A DNA stretch of 13,142 nt. Source: Mariniphaga sp964624645 (lineage in GTDB: Bacteria; Bacteroidota; Bacteroidia; Bacteroidales; Prolixibacteraceae). The notes below the pieces were generated by a model. The model was not told where the DNA came from. It saw only the letters and a list, made by a program, of their open reading frames with translations, and ran no database searches. Made by a program: the position numbers and the translations under genes. The stretch spans positions 1 through 13,142 of the forward strand of contig CAZVAD010000077.1 in NCBI GenBank assembly GCA_964624645.1, read 5' to 3'. This document shows, piece after piece, positions 6,123-13,089 of this stretch. Within the stretch, counting starts at the first letter, position 1, and the number at the start of each line of letters is the position of its first letter.

Positions 6123-7115
6123 ATGGCAATTTTAGCATTCCAGAAACCCGACAAGGTGATTATGATTGAATCCGACGACAAGGTCGGAAAATTTGAATTT
6201 CGCCCGTTGGAACCAGGTTATGGGATTACTATCGGTAATGCCCTCCGAAGAATTTTGTTGTCATCGCTTGAAGGCTATGCAGTTACAAACGTCAAAATTG
6301 AAGGCGTTGATCACGAATTCTCAACAATAAAAGGTGTTATCGAAGACCTGACAGATATCGTTCTGAATATTAAACAGATACGGTTCCTGAACGAAATTCA
6401 GGACTTTGATTCTGAAAAAGTTACGGTTACAATTTCAGGAAAGGAAATCTTTACTGCCGGCGAATTGAATAAATTTATGACCGGCTTTAAGGTGCTGAAT
6501 CCTGAATTGATAATATGCCGGATGGAACCCGATGTGAAACTTCAGATGGAACTGACCATTGAAAAAGGTCGCGGTTATGTCCCCGCTGTTGAAAACAAGC
6601 AGGTTGACGGAGAATTTGGCATAATTCCGGTTGATTCGATTTACACACCGATTAAAAACGTTAATTATACTGTTGAAAATTTCAGGGTGGAGCAGAAAAC
6701 CGACTATGAAAAGTTGATTATTGAAATCACCACCGATGGTTCTATTTTGCCTAAGGATGCCCTGAAAGAAGCAGCAAAAATCCTTATTTTCCATCTGATG
6801 TTGTTCTCCGATGAGAAAATCACCATCGATACGGATGAGAAATTTGCACACGAAGAGTTTGACGAGGAGGTGCTTCATATGCGCCAGTTGCTGAAAACCA
6901 AGCTGGTTGATCTCGACCTCTCGGTGAGGGCGCTCAATTGCCTGAAAGCCGCCGAGGTGGATTCATTGGGCGATCTGGTATCCTATAACCGCACCGATTT
7001 ACTCAAATTCAGAAACTTCGGTAAAAAATCACTTGCTGAGCTGGAAGAACTTCTTGGAAGCATGGGATTAACTTTTGCAATGGACATCAGCAGATATAAA
7101 CTTGACAAGGAGTAA
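6123..7115 (+). CDS. rpoA: DNA-directed RNA polymerase subunit alpha
   Basis: RpoA dimerises to scaffold assembly of the core enzyme, and its C-terminal domain binds UP-element DNA and activators. The 330-residue product is full length. The N-terminal domain (1 to about 230) shows FEFRPLEPGYGITIGNALRR (24-43) and GVIEDLTDIVLNIK (71-84). A flexible acidic linker covers about 232-252. The C-terminal domain (about 255-325) contains LSVRALNCLKAAEV (266-279), whose R269 and N272 align with the DNA-contacting R265 and N268 of E. coli. FGKKSLAELEE (299-309) follows. It is 18 nt after rpsD and 6 nt before rplQ. Its last codons create an AAGGAG (7107-7112) well placed to serve rplQ. Confidence 0.99.
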   Translation: MAILAFQKPDKVIMIESDDKVGKFEFRPLEPGYGITIGNALRRILLSSLEGYAVTNVKIEGVDHEFSTIKGVIEDLTDIVLNIKQIRFLNEIQDFDSEKVTVTISGKEIFTAGELNKFMTGFKVLNPELIICRMEPDVKLQMELTIEKGRGYVPAVENKQVDGEFGIIPVDSIYTPIKNVNYTVENFRVEQKTDYEKLIIEITTDGSILPKDALKEAAKILIFHLMLFSDEKITIDTDEKFAHEEFDEEVLHMRQLLKTKLVDLDLSVRALNCLKAAEVDSLGDLVSYNRTDLLKFRNFGKKSLAELEELLGSMGLTFAMDISRYKLDKE

Positions 7116-7121
7116 AAAACA

Positions 7122-7799
7122 ATGAGACATAATAAGAAATTTAATCATTTAACACGTACAAGCTCACACCGCAAAGCCATGCTGGCAAATATGGCCAGCT
7201 CGCTGATAGAATCCAAACGGATTACTACTACCGTGCCTAAAGCAAAGGCGCTTCGTGTGTACGTGGAACCGCTTATTACAAAAGCAAAAGAAGATACGAC
7301 ACATTCACGGCGCGTGGTGTTCAGGCACTTGCAGAACAAGAATGCGGTCTCGGAACTTTTTCGTGATGTGGCCGTAAAGGTTGCCGACAGACCCGGCGGA
7401 TATACCCGGATTTTGAGAACCGGAAACCGCCTGGGAGACAATGCCGAAATGTGCATCATTGAGTTGGTTGACTATAATGAAACCATGCTGGCATCAGCTG
7501 AAGATGCAGCAAAACCAAAACGCCGCCGTTCGCGCCGTGGTGGTGGAGCCAAAAAAGTTGAAGCTCCTGTTGCAGCATCCGGAAAGCAGACTAAACCTGC
7601 CGAAGATGTGAAGATTGAAGATTCTAAGGTAGAGGAAGTTCAGCACGATGAAGCCGTAGAAGAGGTTGTTGAAACAGAAGTTCAGGAAACTGAAACTCAG
7701 GTTGAAGCCATAGCTGAAACGGAAACTGCTTCAGAAGCTGCTGACGAAACAAAAGCTGAAACCGAAACAGAATCAGAAGAAGATAAGAAAGAAGAATAA
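7122..7799 (+). CDS. rplQ: 50S ribosomal protein L17 with long acidic C-terminal tail
   Basis: L17 sits at the bottom of the 50S subunit near the peptide exit tunnel. Residues 1 to about 120 are the conserved core (MRHNKKFNHLTRTSSHRKAM; later RTGNRLGDNAEMCIIELVDY). The 225-residue protein is far longer than the roughly 120-residue E. coli form. After the core comes a basic patch at 131-145 (KPKRRRSRRGGGAKK), then a low-complexity acidic tail from about 161 to 225. In that tail 28 of 65 residues are Glu or Asp, with ET/TE repeats. Extended L17 proteins are common in Bacteroidota, but the tail function is unknown to me. AAGGAG at 7107-7112 (9 nt spacing) is among the best ribosome-binding-site candidates here. 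The gene ends the cluster and is followed by a terminator. Confidence 0.97.
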   Translation: MRHNKKFNHLTRTSSHRKAMLANMASSLIESKRITTTVPKAKALRVYVEPLITKAKEDTTHSRRVVFRHLQNKNAVSELFRDVAVKVADRPGGYTRILRTGNRLGDNAEMCIIELVDYNETMLASAEDAAKPKRRRSRRGGGAKKVEAPVAASGKQTKPAEDVKIEDSKVEEVQHDEAVEEVVETEVQETETQVEAIAETETASEAADETKAETETESEEDKKEE

Positions 7800-7826
7800 C
7801 TGAAACAGGTTAAGAAAATATAAGGG

Positions 7827-7854
7827 AACCGGGCTGATGCAGCCCGGTTTTTTT
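7827..7854 (+). terminator. Intrinsic terminator of the ribosomal protein cluster
   Basis: A perfect 9-bp stem AACCGGGCT (7827-7835) and AGCCCGGTT (7841-7849) encloses the 5-nt loop GATGC. It runs into seven T residues (7848-7854). It lies 27 nt after the rplQ stop and 14 nt from the stop of the convergent mltG gene. On the minus strand the same hairpin lacks a good T-run, so it is mainly a + strand terminator, though it may hinder leftward transcription too. Confidence 0.93.
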
Positions 7855-7867
7855 ATGCTTTGAACTG

Positions 7868-8929
7868 CTATTTCCAGATTTTCCTGCTGTTCAGCGCCTG
7901 ATGATATCTGGCTGCATTGCGGTTGTGCTCGGAAAGTGTGCGCGAGAAATTGTGATAGCCCGAAAAATCTTCGCGGGCAACCATGTAGATAAAATCATGC
8001 TTTTCAAAATTGAGCACCGCATCAATTGCCGAAATTTCGGGGAAGTTGATGGGAGCGGGCGGGAGTCCGGCATGTTTATAAGTGTTGTAAGGCGAGTCAA
8101 TTTCAAGATGCACATTCAGTATCCGGCGAAGTGAAAAATCTCCTGCTGCATATTTTACCGTGGGGTCAGCCTGCAGGAGCATACCCCGCTTCAGGCGGTT
8201 TATATAGACTCCTGCAATCCGTTCCATTTCATCCGCTTTGGCTGTCTCTTCCTGAACAATTGATGCCAGCGTCATCACCTGAAGGGGGGAAAGGTTCAGG
8301 GCTTCAGCCTTCTCTTTCCGGGAGCTGTTCCAGAAACGGTCATATTCCTGCTTCATCCGGTCGGCAAACTGCGCGGCATTCGTAGTCCATAAAAAACGAT
8401 AAGTATTGGGAATAAACATGGTTTTAAAGGTTTCGGGAGTAAATCCGTAAGCTTCTATCTTCGCCTGATTGCTGAAAAGCATCAGGATTGACAGGGAATC
8501 TGCCTGAATATACCGGCTAACTTTTCCAGCCAGATCCTCCTTAAACCGGATATTATTGAATGTCAGATTCAGCGGTTCCTGTTCTCCGACACGAAGCATA
8601 TTCACCATCTGGTTGGTGTTCATCCCCTTTTTGAGCAGGTAGCGGCCGGGCTTAATCAGCGCAGCATAATTTTTCTTCTTTGAAACCCAATGAAAGGCTT
8701 TGTAATTCAGTACAATGTCATTTTCCTGCAGGGTGTTGATCACCCGGTCATAATCTGAGCCTTCTTCGATGATAAAAGGCTTTTCGGTTTTAACATTTTC
8801 CATGAAAATATAGGTGTAGAGCTGGTATGCCCGCAACCCTGCAACAATCAGTGCAAATGCGAAAAACAGAATTATGAATTTTCCCACTTTGGGAAACAGC
8901 ATGAGCTTACTTTTGCTATCAATGGCCAT
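7868..8929 (-). CDS. mltG: Endolytic murein transglycosylase MltG (YceG-like)
   Basis: MltG is a membrane-anchored lytic transglycosylase that cuts nascent glycan strands and so sets their length during peptidoglycan synthesis. The 353-residue product has one N-terminal membrane segment (about 17-33) with the rest predicted periplasmic. A LysM-like subdomain spans about 48-118 (GRYLLKKGMNTNQMVNMLRV at 95-114). The catalytic YceG domain contains LASIVQEETA (221-230), with the family's invariant Glu at 228, then VYINRLKRGMLLQADPTVKY (241-260). A conserved SPYNTYKHAGLPPAPI (279-294) follows. The first Glu of the common SIVEKE motif is Gln here. The gene is last of the leftward group, 79 nt after the phosphatase gene, and has its own promoter candidate. 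Confidence 0.95.
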   Translation of the reverse strand: MAIDSKSKLMLFPKVGKFIILFFAFALIVAGLRAYQLYTYIFMENVKTEKPFIIEEGSDYDRVINTLQENDIVLNYKAFHWVSKKKNYAALIKPGRYLLKKGMNTNQMVNMLRVGEQEPLNLTFNNIRFKEDLAGKVSRYIQADSLSILMLFSNQAKIEAYGFTPETFKTMFIPNTYRFLWTTNAAQFADRMKQEYDRFWNSSRKEKAEALNLSPLQVMTLASIVQEETAKADEMERIAGVYINRLKRGMLLQADPTVKYAAGDFSLRRILNVHLEIDSPYNTYKHAGLPPAPINFPEISAIDAVLNFEKHDFIYMVAREDFSGYHNFSRTLSEHNRNAARYHQALNSRKIWK

Positions 8930-8937
8930 TTTTGGCT

Positions 8938-8973
8938 CAAAGATAAAAACATTTTTCCTGCCTGCTATTCAAA
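8938..8973 (-). promoter_or_regulatory. Predicted promoter for mltG
   Basis: Read leftward, TATCTTTG (8945 to 8938) is an exact TAnnTTTG -7 element ending 8 nt before the mltG ATG. A TTTG (8973 to 8970) lies 24 nt upstream, slightly beyond the usual 17-23 spacing for a -33 element. The start point would be only a few nucleotides before the ATG, so the mRNA would be nearly leaderless. Confidence 0.5.
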
Positions 8974-9008
8974 AAAACAAGCCCGCAACGGCAATGAAAA
9001 AAAATGGT

Positions 9009-9485
9009 TTACCGGTTTGCTTTTTCCAGCAACCCCTTTGTTGCATCTTCCAGTAAATCAAGTACGAGCTCAAAGCCCTCCTCCCCGCCATAGTATGGGT
9101 CAGGAACTTCCTGATAATTCCACTCCTTACTGAAATCGGTCATTTTGTGAATTTTTTTCAGATCGTTTTCACCTCTTGCCATACTTTTCAGGGAGAGTAC
9201 GTTTTCGTCATCCATGGCGATAATCATGTCAAAATGGTCGAAATCGCTTTCGGGATTGAATTGGCGGGCAATGCTCGTAAGATTGTAACCACGCTTAGAG
9301 GCATGTTTTTGCATACGTTTGTCGGCGGGGCGCCCCACATGCCAGCCTCCGGTTCCTGCCGAGTCAATTTCAAAGTTTTTTGAAAGCCCTTCTTTTTCAA
9401 CCACTGCGGTGAAAACTGCTTCTGCGCTGGGTGAACGGCAAATATTTCCCAGGCAGACAAATAATATTTTTTTCTTGTTTTTCAT
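9009..9485 (-). CDS. Low-molecular-weight protein tyrosine phosphatase
   Basis: This cytosolic phosphatase hydrolyses phosphotyrosine, and in some relatives phosphoarginine, through a phosphocysteine intermediate. The 158-residue length is standard for the family. The P-loop CLGNICRS at 11-18 supplies nucleophile C11 and phosphate-binding R17 in the C-x5-R motif. The general acid is D129 in the DPYYGG motif (129-134). All catalytic parts are present, so the enzyme should be active. Members near capsule genes act on tyrosine autokinases (Wzb type), but no kinase is in this window and the substrate is unknown. The start ATG is 2 nt after the aroE stop, so it is almost certainly co-transcribed and translationally coupled with aroE. 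Confidence 0.95.
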   Translation of the reverse strand: MKNKKKILFVCLGNICRSPSAEAVFTAVVEKEGLSKNFEIDSAGTGGWHVGRPADKRMQKHASKRGYNLTSIARQFNPESDFDHFDMIIAMDDENVLSLKSMARGENDLKKIHKMTDFSKEWNYQEVPDPYYGGEEGFELVLDLLEDATKGLLEKANR

Positions 9486-9487
9486 CT

Positions 9488-10231
9488 TTATGAATTCCAG
9501 ATTTGATATGATTTTAATGCCTGCTGCTGCAGCATTTCATATCCGTTTTTTACAACTGCATCTTTTTGTAGCCCTTTTTCCATGAATTTTGTGGTTTCCG
9601 GATTGTACACCAAATCAAACAATAAATGGTTTTCAGTCAGAAATTCATAGGGAATCGGCGGGCAGGCGTCCACATCGGGATAGGTGCCGAGCGGAGTGGC
9701 ATTAATGATAAGCAGCCTTTCTGCCATAATCCGGGAGTCAATTTCTTCATACCGGATTTCGTTTTCCTTCAGCTCTTCAATAGAGGCGGAAATGAATTCG
9801 ATTCCCAGATTATTCAATACATATTTTACGGCTTTTGATGCGCCACCCGTTCCCAAAATCAATGCTTTTTTGTGCTGAACCTTCAGTAGGGGCTTCAGTG
9901 AAGCTTCAAATCCGTAAACATCGGAGTTGAAGCCCTTCAGGTGAATCCCTTTTCCCGTGCGCGTAATCTTTATTGTATTCACTGCGCCAATTTCATTTAT
10001 GGCTTCATCCAGCTCATCCAGATAGGGAATAACCTGTTCCTTATAGGGAATGGTTACGTTCAGACCGATCAGCTCAGGATTCTTCTGAATGATTTCAGGG
10101 AAAAGCGATATGTTTTCGATTTCAAAATTTTCATAAGCGGCGTCCACTTTTTCCCGTTCAAACTTTTCGGTGAAGAACCGTTTTGAAAAGGAGTGTCCGA
10201 GGGGATAGCCAAGTATTCCGTATCTTTTCAT
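9488..10231 (-). CDS. aroE: Shikimate 5-dehydrogenase
   Basis: AroE reduces 3-dehydroshikimate to shikimate with NADPH in aromatic amino acid and folate precursor synthesis. The 247-residue protein is at the short end of the family but complete. The substrate pocket has S14 and S16 (GHSFSK), NVTIPYK at 58-64 with catalytic K64, N85 in GAVNT, D104 in GFNSD, and Gln 237 in the YEMLQQQA motif. The nucleotide site has the glycine-rich GTGGASKA (127-134). The NRT-like Arg that normally contacts the NADPH 2'-phosphate appears replaced (FISAS, 146-150), an oddity. The start overlaps the upstream DUF368 stop by ATGA. A strong promoter candidate lies 29 nt upstream inside that gene. Confidence 0.96.
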   Translation of the reverse strand: MKRYGILGYPLGHSFSKRFFTEKFEREKVDAAYENFEIENISLFPEIIQKNPELIGLNVTIPYKEQVIPYLDELDEAINEIGAVNTIKITRTGKGIHLKGFNSDVYGFEASLKPLLKVQHKKALILGTGGASKAVKYVLNNLGIEFISASIEELKENEIRYEEIDSRIMAERLLIINATPLGTYPDVDACPPIPYEFLTENHLLFDLVYNPETTKFMEKGLQKDAVVKNGYEMLQQQALKSYQIWNS

Positions 10232-11160
10232 TTTCTTTTTTTTGTTAAACCTTCAATTGCAAAGATAAGCCCAAAACCTGCGATTGCCAAAAGCACTGCG
10301 CCGGCAAACCATGCAGGGCTGTCAGTGAGCCTTTCATAGGTTCCGGGCAAAATATTTTTTTCTGCCAGTGGCCTCAGCTCATTGTGGCGGTCTATGAATG
10401 TTGCGGTAACTTCCTTCCAGGGCCAGACTTTGTTGAGCGAACCAATCATAAATCCTGTGAGTGTGGCGATTGTGATGTTGTGATGGTTTTTCAGAAGCCA
10501 GGAGAGCAGGTTGGAAAAAGCGATGATGCCAATGAGCGCTCCGGCAATAAAAACCAGGAGCACCGGAATATTCAAGTCGCTCACGGCGCCAAGGATAAAT
10601 TTATACATCCCCATCAGCACCAGAATGAAACTGCCAGAAATCCCGGGCAAAATCATCGCACAAATGGCCACAGCGCCCGATATAAAAATAAAAAACCAGG
10701 TAATCTTTGCCTCTGCAGGGGAAATGGCGGTAACAAAATAAGCCACAACAATTCCCACAATTCCGGCAACGACCGTCCCTGCGTTCCATGTTTTTATGCT
10801 CCGTGCCACATAAATGGCCGAAGCAAGCACAAGACCGAAAAAAAATGCCCAGACCAGAATAGGGTAGTGATGGAGCAGGTATTCAAGCCCTTTTGCCAGT
10901 GAGAAAATGCTGATGCCGATGCCCAATACTACTGAAAGTAAAAAGTTACCATTCACCGCTTTCCAGAATGCAGCAAATTTTCCGGTAAAAAAAAGCTTCA
11001 GCGCATTGAGATTGACCGATTTGATTGAGTTCACCAACTCTTCGTATATTCCGGTTATGAAAGCTATGGTTCCGCCCGAAACTCCGGGAATCACATCTGC
11101 TGCTCCCATACTCATTCCTTTGATTATCAAAAGAAGATAATCTCTTACGTTTCTATTCAT
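10228..11160 (-). CDS. DUF368 membrane protein, PopT-type undecaprenyl-phosphate translocase family
   Basis: This 310-residue protein is strongly hydrophobic, with about eight or more membrane segments. It carries the two hallmark DUF368 motifs: ADVIPGVSGGT at 21-31 and CAMILPGISGSF at 167-178, reflecting an internal repeat. DUF368 proteins (PopT in Staphylococcus aureus, and a Vibrio cholerae member) have been reported to return undecaprenyl phosphate to the cytosolic leaflet for reuse in cell-wall and glycan synthesis. That function here is by family only. Its stop overlaps the aroE start (ATGA), and it begins 53 nt after the acyltransferase stop. The last codons contain an A8 run. The 3' end also encodes a near-perfect promoter for aroE. 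Confidence 0.93.
   Translation of the reverse strand: MNRNVRDYLLLIIKGMSMGAADVIPGVSGGTIAFITGIYEELVNSIKSVNLNALKLFFTGKFAAFWKAVNGNFLLSVVLGIGISIFSLAKGLEYLLHHYPILVWAFFFGLVLASAIYVARSIKTWNAGTVVAGIVGIVVAYFVTAISPAEAKITWFFIFISGAVAICAMILPGISGSFILVLMGMYKFILGAVSDLNIPVLLVFIAGALIGIIAFSNLLSWLLKNHHNITIATLTGFMIGSLNKVWPWKEVTATFIDRHNELRPLAEKNILPGTYERLTDSPAWFAGAVLLAIAGFGLIFAIEGLTKKRK
10260..10291 (-). promoter_or_regulatory. Predicted Bacteroidota promoter for aroE, inside the DUF368 gene
   Basis: Read leftward, TTTG (10291 to 10288) is followed after exactly 20 nt by TATCTTTG (10267 to 10260). This fits both the -33 TTTG and the -7 TAnnTTTG elements of the Bacteroidota primary sigma factor at normal spacing. It lies within codons for the DUF368 C-terminus, and transcription would begin near 10254, about 22 nt before the aroE ATG. 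It is the best promoter match in the window. Confidence 0.65.
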
Positions 11161-11213
11161 TTTTAAATTATATAAATTTTGTGCGTTTTGTTGAATTGTC
11201 CCTGAATGCCTGA

Positions 11214-13025
11214 TTACTCCCTGTGTCCGTAGAATTTTTCCAGAATGGAAAGGTCATTCACCTCTTTCAGCAGCGATTCGATGGTGTTTTTGGGTACATC
11301 ATTCACGTCAAGCACAATCAGTCCGTCAAGGCAGTTGTTGAATTTCGGATCAACGTTGAAGGCGATGATTTTTGCATTCAGTTTGATGTATTTTTTTAAC
11401 AGAACGGGCAATCCGGAGTTCAGTTCGTCTGTTTCCCCGATGGCCCTGTCCAGCCGGTTGATGTCGCGCTCCATGTTTTCCATGAGAATATTCATTTCAG
11501 GGTTGTCGCTTTTGAATTTGTAGCTGTTGCGCGGCCTGACGAATTGTGCCATTTTCCAGTTCAGATGATTTTGCATGATGAACCGGATAATCAGGTCTTT
11601 GGATATTTTTGAGTAATTGTTGCTGATGCTCACCGGGCCAATCAGGTACCGGTATTCAGGATTTTTCAGCAGAAAATAGAGAATTCCTTTCCACAAAAGA
11701 AAAAGCGGCATGGGTTTTCGCTGATATTCCCTGATGACAAACGAACGCCCCAATTCGAGGCTTTCGCTGAGAATTGGTCTGAAATTGTCGTGAATCCTGA
11801 AAAGCGAATGAAGGTAAAATCCCCGTTTTCCGTATTGCTCCAAAATATCTTTCCCTTTGCCAATCCGGTATGCGCCAACAATTTTTTCCTCTTCTATGTC
11901 CCAGATAAACATCTGATAATAGTAGAGGTCAAATTCATCAATGTCGATGCTGCGGTTGGTTCCTTCGCCCACTTCGCGGAAGGTGATTTCGCGCAATCGC
12001 CCGATTTCCGTGAGGATATTCGGGATGATGCTTGATGGCGCACAAAAAGCGGTGTAGTTTTTCAATGAAAACAGGGTATAGTGCGTTTTTACTTTTTGGA
12101 TTTCTTCCAGTATTTTTTCCTTCGGAACCGGATCAACAATAGTCTCCGGTCTGGAAGAGGGCTTCAGGGTATAGTTGAAAAAACGCTTCACCTCGATGGG
12201 CGACTCCATGCTGTAGGTCTTTGCCCGGAGAAAGCGCCCGAACTGATATACATCTGTGAATTTATCCTGTTCATTCACTTTAAGCAGTGTTCCGATCCGT
12301 AACTTTATGGTTTTGTGCTTCTTGCTGAGCAATTCGGAGGGCAGTCTCACCTGCCGGAGTGAAGGATGAATCTTTGCAAAAAGATGAAACAACCGGCTGT
12401 TGGTTCCCTGAAAATAGGCGGGAATGACGGGCACTCTTGCCATTTTAACAAATTTCACCACAGGAAATTGCCAGGCCTGATCGGTTATGGTGTCAAAGGT
12501 TCCGTATGTGCTTAAATCGCCCGCAGGAAACAGGCACAAAACGCCCCCTTCTTTCAGATGCCTGACAGCCTCTCTGACTCCCTCGCTGACTCCCTCGCTG
12601 GTTTTCTCATCAACGCTTGCGTCGTTGTTTTTGAAAGGATAGTCGCTGATAAAGTATTCAGAAACCGGATCCACCTTTTTGAGCAGGAAATTTCCGGTGA
12701 TTTTCACATCAGGCCGCACCATGGAGAGGTATTTGATGAGCAGTAAGCTGTCAAACCCGCCAAAGGGATGATTGGCGACAACAATGAGCGGTCCCGCGAC
12801 AGGGATACGTTTCAGTTCATTTTCGTCAAATTCAATTTTAAACTCAAGAACCCGGATAATTTCATCAATAAATTCAATGCCGTGTTTGGATGCAATTTGC
12901 TCATACATTTTGTTCAACTTGTTGAACCTGAGAATATACATTAGAAACTTGGCGAAATATTCCCCACCCAACAGCGAGAGTACGGGAGGAGCTTTAAAGA
13001 TGTCATTCAGTTTTAATATTTCCAT
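11214..13025 (-). CDS. Bifunctional OlsF/GlsF-like aminolipid acyltransferase (PlsC-like + OlsB-like GNAT)
   Basis: This 603-residue protein has two acyltransferase domains. The N-terminal half (about 75-280) is PlsC/LPLAT-like, with the catalytic VANHPFGGFD at 83-92 (H86, D92, an H-x5-D spacing) and acyl-acceptor motif FPAGDLST at 166-173. The C-terminal half (about 318-575) matches the OlsB-type GNAT N-acyltransferase: FDLYYYQMFIWD (365-376), KIVGAYRIGK (381-390), LELGR (423-427), LLWKGILYFL (443-452), IGPVSISN (462-469) and a YIKLNAKIIAFNVDP segment near the end. Such fusions (OlsF, GlsF) make ornithine or glycine lipids by N- then O-acylation; the amino acid cannot be read from sequence. 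Annotation pipelines may call it hemolysin or lysophospholipid acyltransferase. It is the first gene of the leftward group. Confidence 0.85.
   Translation of the reverse strand: MEILKLNDIFKAPPVLSLLGGEYFAKFLMYILRFNKLNKMYEQIASKHGIEFIDEIIRVLEFKIEFDENELKRIPVAGPLIVVANHPFGGFDSLLLIKYLSMVRPDVKITGNFLLKKVDPVSEYFISDYPFKNNDASVDEKTSEGVSEGVREAVRHLKEGGVLCLFPAGDLSTYGTFDTITDQAWQFPVVKFVKMARVPVIPAYFQGTNSRLFHLFAKIHPSLRQVRLPSELLSKKHKTIKLRIGTLLKVNEQDKFTDVYQFGRFLRAKTYSMESPIEVKRFFNYTLKPSSRPETIVDPVPKEKILEEIQKVKTHYTLFSLKNYTAFCAPSSIIPNILTEIGRLREITFREVGEGTNRSIDIDEFDLYYYQMFIWDIEEEKIVGAYRIGKGKDILEQYGKRGFYLHSLFRIHDNFRPILSESLELGRSFVIREYQRKPMPLFLLWKGILYFLLKNPEYRYLIGPVSISNNYSKISKDLIIRFIMQNHLNWKMAQFVRPRNSYKFKSDNPEMNILMENMERDINRLDRAIGETDELNSGLPVLLKKYIKLNAKIIAFNVDPKFNNCLDGLIVLDVNDVPKNTIESLLKEVNDLSILEKFYGHRE
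12562..12597 (-). repeat. 12-bp tandem repeat within the acyltransferase gene
   Basis: Two perfect copies of CTGACTCCCTCG (12574-12585 and 12586-12597) follow a degenerate copy at 12562-12573 with three mismatches. The array is in frame and encodes the helical run SEGV-SEGV-REAV at residues 143-154, between the H-x5-D and FPAGD motifs. It is a small in-frame duplication, prone to slippage, with no sign of breaking the gene. Confidence 0.8.
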
Positions 13026-13089
13026 TGTTAATTTTTAAAAAATCTCCACAGAAAATTTTTAAAGACAGAGGACAAAATAAGGAGTTTTT

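Noticed and set aside
6435..6878. 147-codon minus-strand frame within rpoA
   Set aside because: Antisense to the conserved RpoA N-terminal domain, with no recognisable protein features.
7827..7854. The hairpin as a fully bidirectional terminator also ending mltG transcription
   Set aside because: The minus-strand side is followed by CCCTTATATT with no T-run, so efficient leftward termination is not supported.
10384..10902. 172-codon open frame on the plus strand inside the DUF368 gene, with many Cys and His
   Set aside because: It is the reverse complement of a well-supported membrane protein. The Cys/His richness comes from reverse reading of hydrophobic codons, and no zinc-domain pattern holds together.
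13073..13080. TTATTTTG on the minus strand as a -7 promoter element for the acyltransferase gene
   Set aside because: The second base is T where the consensus requires A, and no TTTG or TTG lies at the right distance upstream.
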